From NCBI GenBank assembly GCA_964601505.1, contig CAZRNR010000016.1, positions 1-39,024 of the forward strand: DNA of 39,024 nucleotides, in the 5' to 3' direction. The stretch is from DRWZ01 sp964601505. GTDB lineage: Bacteria > Calescibacteriota > Calescibacteriia > Calescibacteriales > Calescibacteriaceae. Under the pieces are notes generated by a model. The model saw only the letters and a program-made list of their open reading frames with translations, had not been told where the DNA came from and searched no databases. Positions 26,713 to 33,761 of the stretch are shown one piece after another. Every line of letters starts with the position of its first letter. Position 1 is the stretch's first letter. The translations under genes were made by a program, and so were the position numbers.

Positions 26713-27201
26713 TTACTTTTCCGTTGGTTGCACCAAAGATGTCTGACCCACTGCCTCTTTGCTTCCTTTGCTTAAATCTATCTCAACATCAAGCAAATCA
26801 TCAGAGCCTTCAAGAACAAGATGTTTTCCGATCCTATCTCTAGTATTTATCACAATCGGAGCTATAAAGTTAGCAGTCATCCTTCCACCCTTCTCTACTC
26901 GTAAAATAACCCTTAACGCAACATCAGATATATCTTTTACTTTTATCTCCTCAAGATCCTTTGGAGAAGCTAAGATAGTATATGTGGGAAATATATAAGA
27001 TGGATCGGTAACTAAAAAAGCAAGGTTATCTGCATCAAAAGAATGCATAACCTCAACCTGAAATGGTAAATTATCATTGATTATCTTTAAAAAGAAGAAT
27101 TTTTTTCTCTCCGGAAAGCCAAGGATCCCAGCAGGAAAATCGAAAACTTCATTTTCATCTATCTCCAATCTACCGAAAATTTTTGACTGGAATTCAACCA
27201 T
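26713..27201 (-). CDS. fliW: Flagellar assembly factor FliW
   Basis: Small cytoplasmic protein that binds flagellin and, in bacteria with CsrA, releases or sequesters that translational repressor to match flagellin synthesis to export. The 162 residues match the family: FGRLEIDENEVFDFPAGILG, then FPERKKFFFLK, later FLVTDPSYIFPTY, and ANFIAPIVINTRDRIGKHLV. The C-terminal 20 residues are a low-complexity extension. csrA, which often follows fliW, is not here; the next genes are a glycosyltransferase and flagellin. No Shine-Dalgarno sequence is visible, and a sigma-28 promoter ends only about 12 nt before the ATG. Confidence 0.93.
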   Translation of the reverse strand: MVEFQSKIFGRLEIDENEVFDFPAGILGFPERKKFFFLKIINDNLPFQVEVMHSFDADNLAFLVTDPSYIFPTYTILASPKDLEEIKVKDISDVALRVILRVEKGGRMTANFIAPIVINTRDRIGKHLVLEGSDDLLDVEIDLSKGSKEAVGQTSLVQPTEK

Positions 27202-27213
27202 ACTTATTTATTT

Positions 27214-27240
27214 TTTTCGGAAAAAAATAAAATCACTTTA
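27214..27240 (-). promoter_or_regulatory. Sigma-28 (flagellar) promoter of the fliW-GT-flagellin operon
   Basis: On the minus strand TAAAGTGA (27240-27233), an 11-nt spacer and TCCGAAAA (27221-27214) align with the E. coli sigma-28 consensus TAAAGTTT-N11-GCCGATAA, with exact spacing and 12 of 16 positions matching, including TAAAGT and CCGA. A start site about 7 nt further would leave a leader of only some 5-8 nt before the fliW ATG at 27201. The window also encodes a sigma-28 family factor at 29183. Confidence 0.75.
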
Positions 27241-27250
27241 ACATTTGTGT

Positions 27251-27991
27251 ATGAGGTATGCAATATACTTTCTACATGCTTTCCCTTTAAGCTCTGAAAT
27301 GTGGGAAAACCAGATTAGGTATTTCAGTTCCAAGGCAAAAGTTGTAGCATTAGATTACCCCGGATTTGGTGGAACAGATGATAGTCCTATACCGGAAAAT
27401 AATCCATCTCTTGAAGATTTCGCAGAATTTGTTGAAGATCAGATAAGGAAAACATCCGATGAAAGCGAAAAAATCGTCCTTGTTGGATTATCTATGGGTG
27501 GATATATAGCTCAATATATAATAAAAAGGAAAAAGATAAATGTGGATTCTGTTATTCTGGCAAATACGAGGAGCCAAGCTGATTCTGATGAAGCGCGAAA
27601 AAAAAGAATTGAACTTATAGAAAGCTCAAAAAAGTCTGTTTCAATAAAACCAATACTCGATTTCTATCTTCCAATCCTTTCCAATAATGATGAAAAACTT
27701 ATTGACAAAATATCTAAAATGGCGAACAAAGCAAGATTAGGTGGAGTTATAAAAGCACTACACGCCATGGCATTCAGAGAGGACACAACAGAGATAGTGA
27801 AAAAATTCAAGAACAAATTAATCATAGCTGGATCAAAAGATAAACTTTCACCCCCAGAGGTAATGATTAGTATGACGGGCAATAAAAATGAACTAAAAAT
27901 AATAGAGTCCGGACATCTTTCGGCCATGGAGAAACCAGATGAGTTCAACAAATCAATAGAAGAATTTCTATTCTCAAGAAAAAATAATTGA
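27251..27991 (+). CDS. Alpha/beta-hydrolase fold protein
   Basis: Serine hydrolase of the alpha/beta fold, about 246 residues from the ATG at 27251 (a TTG two codons upstream is possible). The oxyanion region FLHAFPLSSEMW is followed by DYPGFGGTDD, the nucleophile elbow GLSMGG (S81), the acid D197 (GSKDKLSP) and the base H222 (ESGHLSAMEKP). This set is typical of small esterases, lactonases and thioesterases; the substrate cannot be read from sequence. There is no signal peptide, so it is cytoplasmic. It is divergent from fliW with only 49 bp between them, so its promoter must overlap the sigma-28 promoter. It is separate in style from the amrS operon downstream. Confidence 0.85.
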   Translation: MRYAIYFLHAFPLSSEMWENQIRYFSSKAKVVALDYPGFGGTDDSPIPENNPSLEDFAEFVEDQIRKTSDESEKIVLVGLSMGGYIAQYIIKRKKINVDSVILANTRSQADSDEARKKRIELIESSKKSVSIKPILDFYLPILSNNDEKLIDKISKMANKARLGGVIKALHAMAFREDTTEIVKKFKNKLIIAGSKDKLSPPEVMISMTGNKNELKIIESGHLSAMEKPDEFNKSIEEFLFSRKNN

Positions 27992-28017
27992 ACTTGTTTG
28001 CTTGCATTAAGTCATCC

Positions 28018-28062
28018 AAAACATACCAAAAACACTCAAAACTTTCCAAAAAGATAGTAAAA
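28018..28062 (+). promoter_or_regulatory. Phased A-tracts upstream of amrS (possible curved DNA)
   Basis: Runs of four to five A begin at 28018, 28028, 28038, 28048 and 28059, a spacing of 10, 10, 10 and 11 bp, ending 8 bp before the amrS ATG. A-tracts in phase with the helix are known to bend DNA. No consensus -35/-10 is obvious between them. Confidence 0.45.
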
Positions 28063-28069
28063 TTTACTT

Positions 28070-29173
28070 ATGTCTCTTGGGTTGTTCAAGGATAAATTTC
28101 CTATAAAGGAAGGAGAGCATGAAGCAAAATACTGGCTCAAAAGAGAAGATAAAAAAGTCAAATGCATACTTTGCCCACAGGGTTGCGACATAGCTGATGG
28201 TGATGCAGGAAAATGTCTTGTTAGAATAAACAAAGGAGGTAAGCTTTATGCTGCATCATACGGTAAATTTGCATCAATATGTCTTGACCCTATTGAAAAA
28301 AAGCCACTGTTTCATTTTTATCCGACATACAAAATCCTTTCTATAGGAGGAATTGGTTGTAATTTTTCATGCAAATTCTGCCAAAACTGGGAGCTCGTTG
28401 AAGGTGTAGTTCCAGTCAGATATATTTCGCCTGAGAAACTGGTATCTCTCGCGATAGAAGCAAAACCTCAAAAAAACATAGGCATAGCATTCACATATAA
28501 CGAACCTACGATATGGTTTGAATTCATAATAGATACCGCAAAAATTTTGAAGAAGGTTTCTCCAGATCTTAAAATAGTTCTTGTAACAAATGGATATATG
28601 AATTCTCAACCGTTTGATGAGATCAGTGAATTTGTTGATGCAATGAACATTGATCTGAAATTTGCAAAGGAAGAATTATATAAAGAAGTAAGTGACGCAC
28701 ATCTGAAACCAGTTCTCGCATCAATAAAAAGAGCATTTGAAAAGTTTAAGAAAACTGGAAAACCTTTTATAGAACTTACATATCTTGTTATCCCCGATAT
28801 AAATGACTCAGAAGAAGATTTTCAAAAGATAACAGACTTCATTGCGAGCATAGACGATATGATACCTTTACATATCTCAAGGTTTTATCCGCATTTTCTG
28901 ATGTCAGACAAACCTCCAACTCCCGTTGAAGTAATAAGAAAGGCTTATGAGGTGGCGCGCAGAAAACTCAAGTTCGTATATGTTGGAAATATCTGGGGAG
29001 ATAAAGGAGAAAGCACATACTGTCCATCCTGTGGAGAAATACTCATTTCAAGATACGGTTTTTCTTCAAGGCTTGAGAATTTTGATGGTAATAAATGTTT
29101 GCGATGCGGATATGAAATTTTCGGAGTTTTCGGAGAAGATGTAAAATCTATAAATAATCAAAAAATTTTATAA
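28070..29173 (+). CDS. amrS: AmmeMemoRadiSam-system radical SAM enzyme
   Basis: Radical S-adenosylmethionine protein of the AmrS family, 367 residues. The sequence shows YWLKREDKKVKCILCPQGCD at the N-terminus, then the 4Fe-4S motif C97-x3-C101-x2-C104 (GCNFSCKFCQNW), FTYNEPTIWFEF, LVTNGYMN, MNIDLK, PLHISRFYPHF and a C-terminal zinc-ribbon-like CPSCG / CLRCG pair. It is widespread in anaerobes and usually found with AMMECR1 and MEMO1-like proteins, neither of which is here; its reaction is not established. It is in a plus-strand operon with a sigma-28 family gene (9-nt gap) and a DUF2227 gene. The start lacks a Shine-Dalgarno sequence. Confidence 0.92.
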   Translation: MSLGLFKDKFPIKEGEHEAKYWLKREDKKVKCILCPQGCDIADGDAGKCLVRINKGGKLYAASYGKFASICLDPIEKKPLFHFYPTYKILSIGGIGCNFSCKFCQNWELVEGVVPVRYISPEKLVSLAIEAKPQKNIGIAFTYNEPTIWFEFIIDTAKILKKVSPDLKIVLVTNGYMNSQPFDEISEFVDAMNIDLKFAKEELYKEVSDAHLKPVLASIKRAFEKFKKTGKPFIELTYLVIPDINDSEEDFQKITDFIASIDDMIPLHISRFYPHFLMSDKPPTPVEVIRKAYEVARRKLKFVYVGNIWGDKGESTYCPSCGEILISRYGFSSRLENFDGNKCLRCGYEIFGVFGEDVKSINNQKIL

Positions 29174-29182
29174 TTTTATTCA

Positions 29183-29929
29183 ATGGGAAGAAAGAGCAAA
29201 GAGCAAAAGATCATAAATAAAGATATAAGGGAGATTGTTGAGAAAAATATCCATTTAGTTGAGATAGTTGTTCGCAAAATAGCCCCTAGTCTTCCGGACG
29301 GGATGGCTAGAGAAGAATTGGTTTCAGAGGGGGTACTTGGTCTCATAGAGGCTGCACAAAAGTATGATCCATCACGCGGTATAAAATTTGAGCATTGGGC
29401 TGAAATAAGGATAAAAGGAGCGATAATAGATTATCTACGAAAAACAGATGCTCTATCACGCTCATCTAGACTGATGGTCAAACAGATTGCAAACACAATA
29501 AAGGATCTACAAAACAAATTCGGAAGAGAACCAACAGATGAAGAAGTCGCAAAAGAGCTCGGGATTTCTCTTGAAGATTATCACATTGAACTTGAAAGAA
29601 TATCAAATCTTTCTATAGTTTCACTTGATGAGGTAGTTTTTGACCAGAATTCATCAGAAGGTAAATTACTATATGAGCTTATAAATGATGAAAGCATTAA
29701 AGATCCGTTTAAGTTTTCGGAAAATTCCAACTTAAGGAAGATAATAGAGAAAGCACTTGAAAAACTTGATGAGAGGGAAAGAGAAATAATAAAACTTTAC
29801 TATCTTGATGGATTCCATATGAAGGAGATTTCAAGAAAGCTCAATGTAAGCGAGTCTAGGATTTCTCAGATACATTCAAAGGCACTTTTGAAGCTTCGCA
29901 AAGAGCTCGAAGGAAAAGTCCTGGCGTGA
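29183..29929 (+). CDS. fliA: RNA polymerase sigma factor, FliA/WhiG (sigma-28) family
   Basis: Sigma-70-superfamily group 3 factor, 248 residues. Region 2 is seen at about 20-90 (DGMAREELVSEGVLGLIEAA, KYDPSRGIKFEHWAEIRIKG, AIIDYLRKTDALSRSSR), region 3 at about 95-140 (KFGREPTDEEVAKELGISLE), and region 4 at about 185-245 (LDEREREIIKLYYLDGFHMK, then SESRISQIHSKALLKLRKEL). The AIIDYLR and SRSSR features fit FliA, which directs late flagellar genes. The sigma-28 promoter before fliW at 27214-27240 is a likely target. FlgM (anti-sigma) is not in the window. It lies between amrS and a DUF2227 gene, an unusual position; flagellar sigma genes more often sit with flhF or flhG. Confidence 0.92.
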   Translation: MGRKSKEQKIINKDIREIVEKNIHLVEIVVRKIAPSLPDGMAREELVSEGVLGLIEAAQKYDPSRGIKFEHWAEIRIKGAIIDYLRKTDALSRSSRLMVKQIANTIKDLQNKFGREPTDEEVAKELGISLEDYHIELERISNLSIVSLDEVVFDQNSSEGKLLYELINDESIKDPFKFSENSNLRKIIEKALEKLDEREREIIKLYYLDGFHMKEISRKLNVSESRISQIHSKALLKLRKELEGKVLA

Positions 29930-29930
29930 A

Positions 29931-30461
29931 ATGCCCAAGCATAACACGCATGAATTCTTCGGAGCTTTGTTTTCAATCCCTCTGACATTCCTTTATTACA
30001 AAATCTCAAAAGATATAAGCTCATCTCTGATTTTTCTAATCTCTATGATATTTGGAGTCCTCTTCCTTTCCCCAGACCTTGATGTTAAATCAAAGACATA
30101 CAGGAGATGGTCTTTTCTACGATTCATATGGATACCATATATAAGCATTATGAAACATAGATCCTTCCTCTCTCATTTTCCTTTAATCTCCTCCCTAATA
30201 AGAGCAGCATATCTTACGTTCTCTATCACCATAGTTTCAGCCTTGATAATATACTCATTCACATTAATTTTCATTTTTCTGGGAATAAATCTACAGACAA
30301 GAAACCCTCTATCTATAATCAAGGAATCTTTTTTCACAACTATAAGAATGATAACCGATGTTGAGACAAAGTTCATAATAGCATTCATCTTGGGGATATC
30401 TTGTGGTGATACAATACACGCAATACTTGACACAATCTCTACAAAGATAAAAAGGATCTAA
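29931..30461 (+). CDS. DUF2227 membrane-bound metal-binding protein
   Basis: The 176-residue protein matches the DUF2227/YdjM-like membrane hydrolase group: N-terminal HNTHEFFG, then FLSPDLDVKSKTYRRW, then FIWIPYISIMKHRSFLSH, with His and Asp residues placed like a metal site, and GISCGDTIHAILD near the C-terminus. Four or so hydrophobic helices are visible. The function of the family is unknown; metal-dependent hydrolysis of a lipid or phosphate ester is a common guess. The start follows the sigma gene stop by 1 nt, so the two are translationally coupled. It ends the amrS operon. Confidence 0.8.
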   Translation: MPKHNTHEFFGALFSIPLTFLYYKISKDISSSLIFLISMIFGVLFLSPDLDVKSKTYRRWSFLRFIWIPYISIMKHRSFLSHFPLISSLIRAAYLTFSITIVSALIIYSFTLIFIFLGINLQTRNPLSIIKESFFTTIRMITDVETKFIIAFILGISCGDTIHAILDTISTKIKRI

Positions 30462-30569
30462 ATAACCAACCAACTTCATTGAAAATTTGCAATAAAGAAA
30501 AAGTTTATAGAATTATAACAAACCCAAAAAACAAATGATTATATATTTAGGAAAACAGGAGGAAAAGTT

Positions 30570-31361
30570 ATGATTAATAAGATAAAAGCAAATCTTCACG
30601 GTCAGGCGAGCTCAAATGTATTGGCAATATCTATACTTGTGAGTTCAATTATAGTCGCGGGTTCAATAGTATGGGGCGTAAAAAGCATACAGGACTACTT
30701 TTCAAATCTCGGGAGGAACATATTAGGAATGAGACCCCCACAGATGCAACAACCACAACAACCTCAGCAACCACAGCAGCCCCAACCACCTCCACCTCCG
30801 CAAGCAGATGTTGTAGATCCATCTCAGATATCCGAAGCTCCGCAATACAGAGTTAAAGGTAGTTCAAAGGCAAAAGTTACAATAATAGAGTATTCAGATT
30901 TTCAGTGCCCATTCTGTGCAAGGTTCGTCAGAGAAACTCTATCACAAATAGAAAAAACTTATGGTGATAAGGTAAGGATAGTTTTTAAGCATTTACCTTT
31001 ACCGTTTCACCAATATGCCCAGAAAGCAGCAGAAGCGGCAGAATGCGCCGGGAAGATTGGAGGAGCTAAAGGATTCTGGGCCCTTCATGACAAAATGTTT
31101 TACGAAGGACAACCAACCGGGAGACTTGATATAAACTCCTTAAAAGAATTTGCAAAACAGGTAGGATTAGATGAAAAGAAATTTTCTCAATGCCTTGATA
31201 CTGGAGAAATGGCAAGTGTTGTTTCAAAAGATATAGAAGAATCTCAAAGACTCGGTGTAAGAGGAACTCCCACATTCTTTGTTAATGGTAAAGCTATAAG
31301 AGGAGCTCTACCTTTTGATGTTTTCAAGCAAGTAATAGATCAAGAACTTCAAGGTGGATAA
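30570..31361 (+). CDS. Membrane-anchored DsbA-family thiol oxidoreductase
   Basis: Extracytoplasmic thioredoxin-fold protein of 263 residues. A signal-anchor helix lies at about 16-38 (VLAISILVSSIIVAGSIVWG), followed by a Pro/Gln-rich linker (about 55-85) and a DsbA-type domain: VTIIEYSDFQCPFCARF with C113-x2-C116, KHLPLPFHQYAQKAAEAAEC, and the cis-Pro loop GVRGTPTFFVNG. Such proteins form, isomerise or use disulfides outside the cytoplasm; some support cytochrome or pilus assembly. The ATG has a strong GGAGG upstream. The last eight bases overlap the GTG start of pyrD. The linker is translated from CAACAACCACAAC-type repeats, a low-complexity tract that may vary between strains. Confidence 0.9.
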   Translation: MINKIKANLHGQASSNVLAISILVSSIIVAGSIVWGVKSIQDYFSNLGRNILGMRPPQMQQPQQPQQPQQPQPPPPPQADVVDPSQISEAPQYRVKGSSKAKVTIIEYSDFQCPFCARFVRETLSQIEKTYGDKVRIVFKHLPLPFHQYAQKAAEAAECAGKIGGAKGFWALHDKMFYEGQPTGRLDINSLKEFAKQVGLDEKKFSQCLDTGEMASVVSKDIEESQRLGVRGTPTFFVNGKAIRGALPFDVFKQVIDQELQGG

Positions 31362-32214
31362 TCTGAAGATAAGAGATATTGAATTTTCATCTCCAATATT
31401 TTTAGCTTCCGGAACAGCCGGATACGGATATGAACTCTCTGAAATTATTGATTTTCGGAAGGTAGGGGCAATTGTTACAAAAGGAGTTTCCAAAAATCCA
31501 AGAGAAGGGAACCCAACCCCGAGAATAGGAGAAGTAATAATATATGAAACAGCCGTCGGACTTATTAACTCCATCGGTCTTCAAAACCCTGGTGTAACAG
31601 AATTCACACAATACCTTGAGAGGATAAGAAAGCTTCCTACAAAAGTTATTGTTAATGTTTTTGGAGAGACTGAAAAAGAATATGCGGAGGTTATAAAGAT
31701 ATTAGATAATTCTCCACAAAGACCAGATGCTTATGAGCTTAATCTATCTTGCCCCAACACAAAAAAGGGAGGGATAGAATTTGGTGTAAACCCAAGGATG
31801 GTTTCAAAAATAATTAGGCTATCAAGGAAAGAGACAGAGCTTCCAATAATAGTCAAGTTTTCTCCATTTTCTGAAATACTTAAAGAGCTAGTAAAAATCT
31901 CAATATCAGAGGGTGCAGATGCTTTCACACTAACAAACACAATACCAGCAGCCATAAGAGATTACAAAGTTGGATTCCTAAAGGGAGGACTTTCTGGCCC
32001 GATTCTTAAACCCATTGCCCTAAGATGCGTACTTGATATAAAGGAAATTTTTCCAGAAGCCAATATCATCGCATGTGGCGGAATATACACAATCACAGAT
32101 GTGAAAGATTTTCTTGATGCAGGTGCTTGCGCAGTACAAATAGGAACAGCAAATTTTCTTAACCCAAAAACATCTGAAATAATATCTGAAGAATTTGAAA
32201 AGATATCTCACTAA
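31354..32214 (+). CDS. pyrD: Dihydroorotate dehydrogenase (class 1B type)
   Basis: FMN enzyme of de novo pyrimidine synthesis (dihydroorotate to orotate), cytoplasmic. The 286 residues show FLASGTAGYG, VGAIVTKGVSKNPREGNPTP, INSIGLQNPG, the catalytic stretch LNLSCPNTKKGGIEFG with C133, TLTNTIPA, GGLSGPILKPIALRCV and the phosphate-binding GGIYTITDVKDFL and GACAVQIGTANF. The Cys (not Ser) base and the GGxxFG feature fit class 1B, which normally needs the PyrK iron-sulfur partner. No pyrK lies beside it. The start is GTG inside the end of the dsbA-like gene, where AAGG serves as ribosome binding site. Confidence 0.93.
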   Translation: MDNLKIRDIEFSSPIFLASGTAGYGYELSEIIDFRKVGAIVTKGVSKNPREGNPTPRIGEVIIYETAVGLINSIGLQNPGVTEFTQYLERIRKLPTKVIVNVFGETEKEYAEVIKILDNSPQRPDAYELNLSCPNTKKGGIEFGVNPRMVSKIIRLSRKETELPIIVKFSPFSEILKELVKISISEGADAFTLTNTIPAAIRDYKVGFLKGGLSGPILKPIALRCVLDIKEIFPEANIIACGGIYTITDVKDFLDAGACAVQIGTANFLNPKTSEIISEEFEKISH

Positions 32215-32340
32215 GACCATTTTTCTCTTAATTAAAATCTACCAAGATTTAGAAAGATATATTTACTCTATCTAAAAAGTTTCTCGCCTTTCCTTCGCTT
32301 ATATTTAGATATATTGAAAGTAGCAAAAGGAGTACAAAAC

Positions 32341-33672
32341 TCAATAGGCTCCTCTACCTTTTATAACTACCGGGATTGTTTTAAGGATTATAATTATATC
32401 AAGAAGTAGGGACCTTGTTCTGACATAAAGTATATCATATTGGAGATTCTGCTCAAGGGGAAGATTTTTTCTACCTACGATCTGCCACAATCCAGTAAGA
32501 CCCGGTTTTACCTTCAATCTCTCTCTTTGCCATGGGAGATATTCCTGAACAATTTGAGGCATCTCCGGTCTAGGTCCTACCAGACTCATTTCACCTTTCA
32601 GAACATTGATAAGTTGCGGAAGCTCATCTATACTCCATCTTCGTAAAAATCTCCCAACCCTTGTCACCCTTGGATCATCTACACTTCGCGGTGAGAGAGA
32701 ATACTTTGGAGTTTTATGATACATAGTCCTGAACTTGATCAAATCAAAGAGTTTTCCATCTTTTCCTACTCTTTTTTGTATAAAAAACACCGGACCCTCG
32801 GAGTCAATCTTTATAGCTATAGCTATTATCACAAAAATGGGAATAGAAATAATGAGTATTATAAATGATATAACTATGTCCATAATTCTTTTCATAAACT
32901 CATAAAGTGGATAAGTGTTAATATTACCAAGCTCAACGATTGGGATACCACCAACAAATTCCACATCAAAACCATATTTTACAGCTCTGAATTCATCTGA
33001 TGCAACCATACCAGAAACTCCTAATTCCGAAAGTGATGTTACCATATCCATTACAGCAGAGAAGGGCAACATTTCCTCTGCGAATATTACTGTATCTACC
33101 CTTTTCTCTTTTATTATACTTTTCATATCAGATAGTTGCCCTATAACATCGTATTTATCCACTTTCTTACCAATATCCTCTTTTTTTATTGAAACTATTC
33201 CCAATATGTTTATATTGAGAAAATCTTCCACTTTCTGCATTATCCTTATAGCAAGGGGACCAGTTCCAACTATTATACCGTTTCTTGCCTTCTCCTCAAC
33301 AAAGGCGTAGTGTTTGAATGTCAGAGCAATAAAACATATTATAGAGAACATTATAAGAACTGACCTTGCTAAATACAGTCCCCTGAATAAATAAGCAAAA
33401 GACATTGAAGTTAATACGCTTATAATCCAAGCCCTAAAACCTGTTATTATATCACTTATCCTTTTTGCACCATACGTTCTATACACACCAGAATAAAAAG
33501 CTGTTAATACCCAAGCGGTTAGGATGAAAGGATAAGCCAAAACATAATTTATAAAAGGATTTATTTCATAACCAAATATGGGTTCAAGAATCCCTCTTAA
33601 AAAATAAGCACCAAACCAACAAAAAGAAACTATCAAAGCATCAGATAAAAGTTTCCTCCAATCAACCGTCAT
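32341..33672 (-). CDS. Polyprenyl-phosphate sugar-1-phosphate transferase (exopolysaccharide/O-antigen initiation)
   Basis: The 443-residue protein has the WbaP/WcaJ layout: four to five N-terminal helices (about 1-115), a soluble Rossmann-like CoA-binding-type domain (NGIIVGTGPLAIRIMQ, about 130-250), another helix (about 265-290), and the bacterial sugar transferase catalytic core: KRIMDIVIS, DSEGPVFFIQKRVGKDG, FDLIKFRTM, RVTRVGRFLRRWSIDELPQL, NVLKGEMSLVGPRP, and KPGLTGLWQIVGRKN. It loads a sugar-1-phosphate on undecaprenyl phosphate to start capsule, exopolysaccharide or O-antigen synthesis. The sugar (galactose, glucose or another) cannot be read off. The start ATG is 10 bp from an inverted repeat (33682-33714). 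It is divergent from a GT-C-like membrane gene, which supports a glycan locus. Confidence 0.92.
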   Translation of the reverse strand: MTVDWRKLLSDALIVSFCWFGAYFLRGILEPIFGYEINPFINYVLAYPFILTAWVLTAFYSGVYRTYGAKRISDIITGFRAWIISVLTSMSFAYLFRGLYLARSVLIMFSIICFIALTFKHYAFVEEKARNGIIVGTGPLAIRIMQKVEDFLNINILGIVSIKKEDIGKKVDKYDVIGQLSDMKSIIKEKRVDTVIFAEEMLPFSAVMDMVTSLSELGVSGMVASDEFRAVKYGFDVEFVGGIPIVELGNINTYPLYEFMKRIMDIVISFIILIISIPIFVIIAIAIKIDSEGPVFFIQKRVGKDGKLFDLIKFRTMYHKTPKYSLSPRSVDDPRVTRVGRFLRRWSIDELPQLINVLKGEMSLVGPRPEMPQIVQEYLPWQRERLKVKPGLTGLWQIVGRKNLPLEQNLQYDILYVRTRSLLLDIIIILKTIPVVIKGRGAY

Positions 33673-33681
33673 ATTTTATAA

Positions 33682-33714
33682 TTTTATCCCCTCTTATACA
33701 ATGAGAGGATAAAA
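33682..33714. promoter_or_regulatory. Inverted repeat between divergent glycan genes
   Basis: TTTTATCC (33682-33689) and GGATAAAA (33707-33714) are perfect inverted 8-mers, and TCT/AGA extends the stem after a CC bulge. It lies between the starts of the sugar transferase (33672, minus) and the GT-C-like gene (33762, plus), so it is better read as an operator or leader hairpin than as a terminator. Confidence 0.4.
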
Positions 33715-33761
33715 TATACAAAACATCTTTTTAAAATTACATAAAAATTATTTAAAGAAAT

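Noticed and set aside
30462..30569. Promoter before the DsbA-like gene
   Set aside because: TTGAAA/TTGCAA and TATAGA/TATAAC hexamers occur, but none pair at 16-18 bp spacing.
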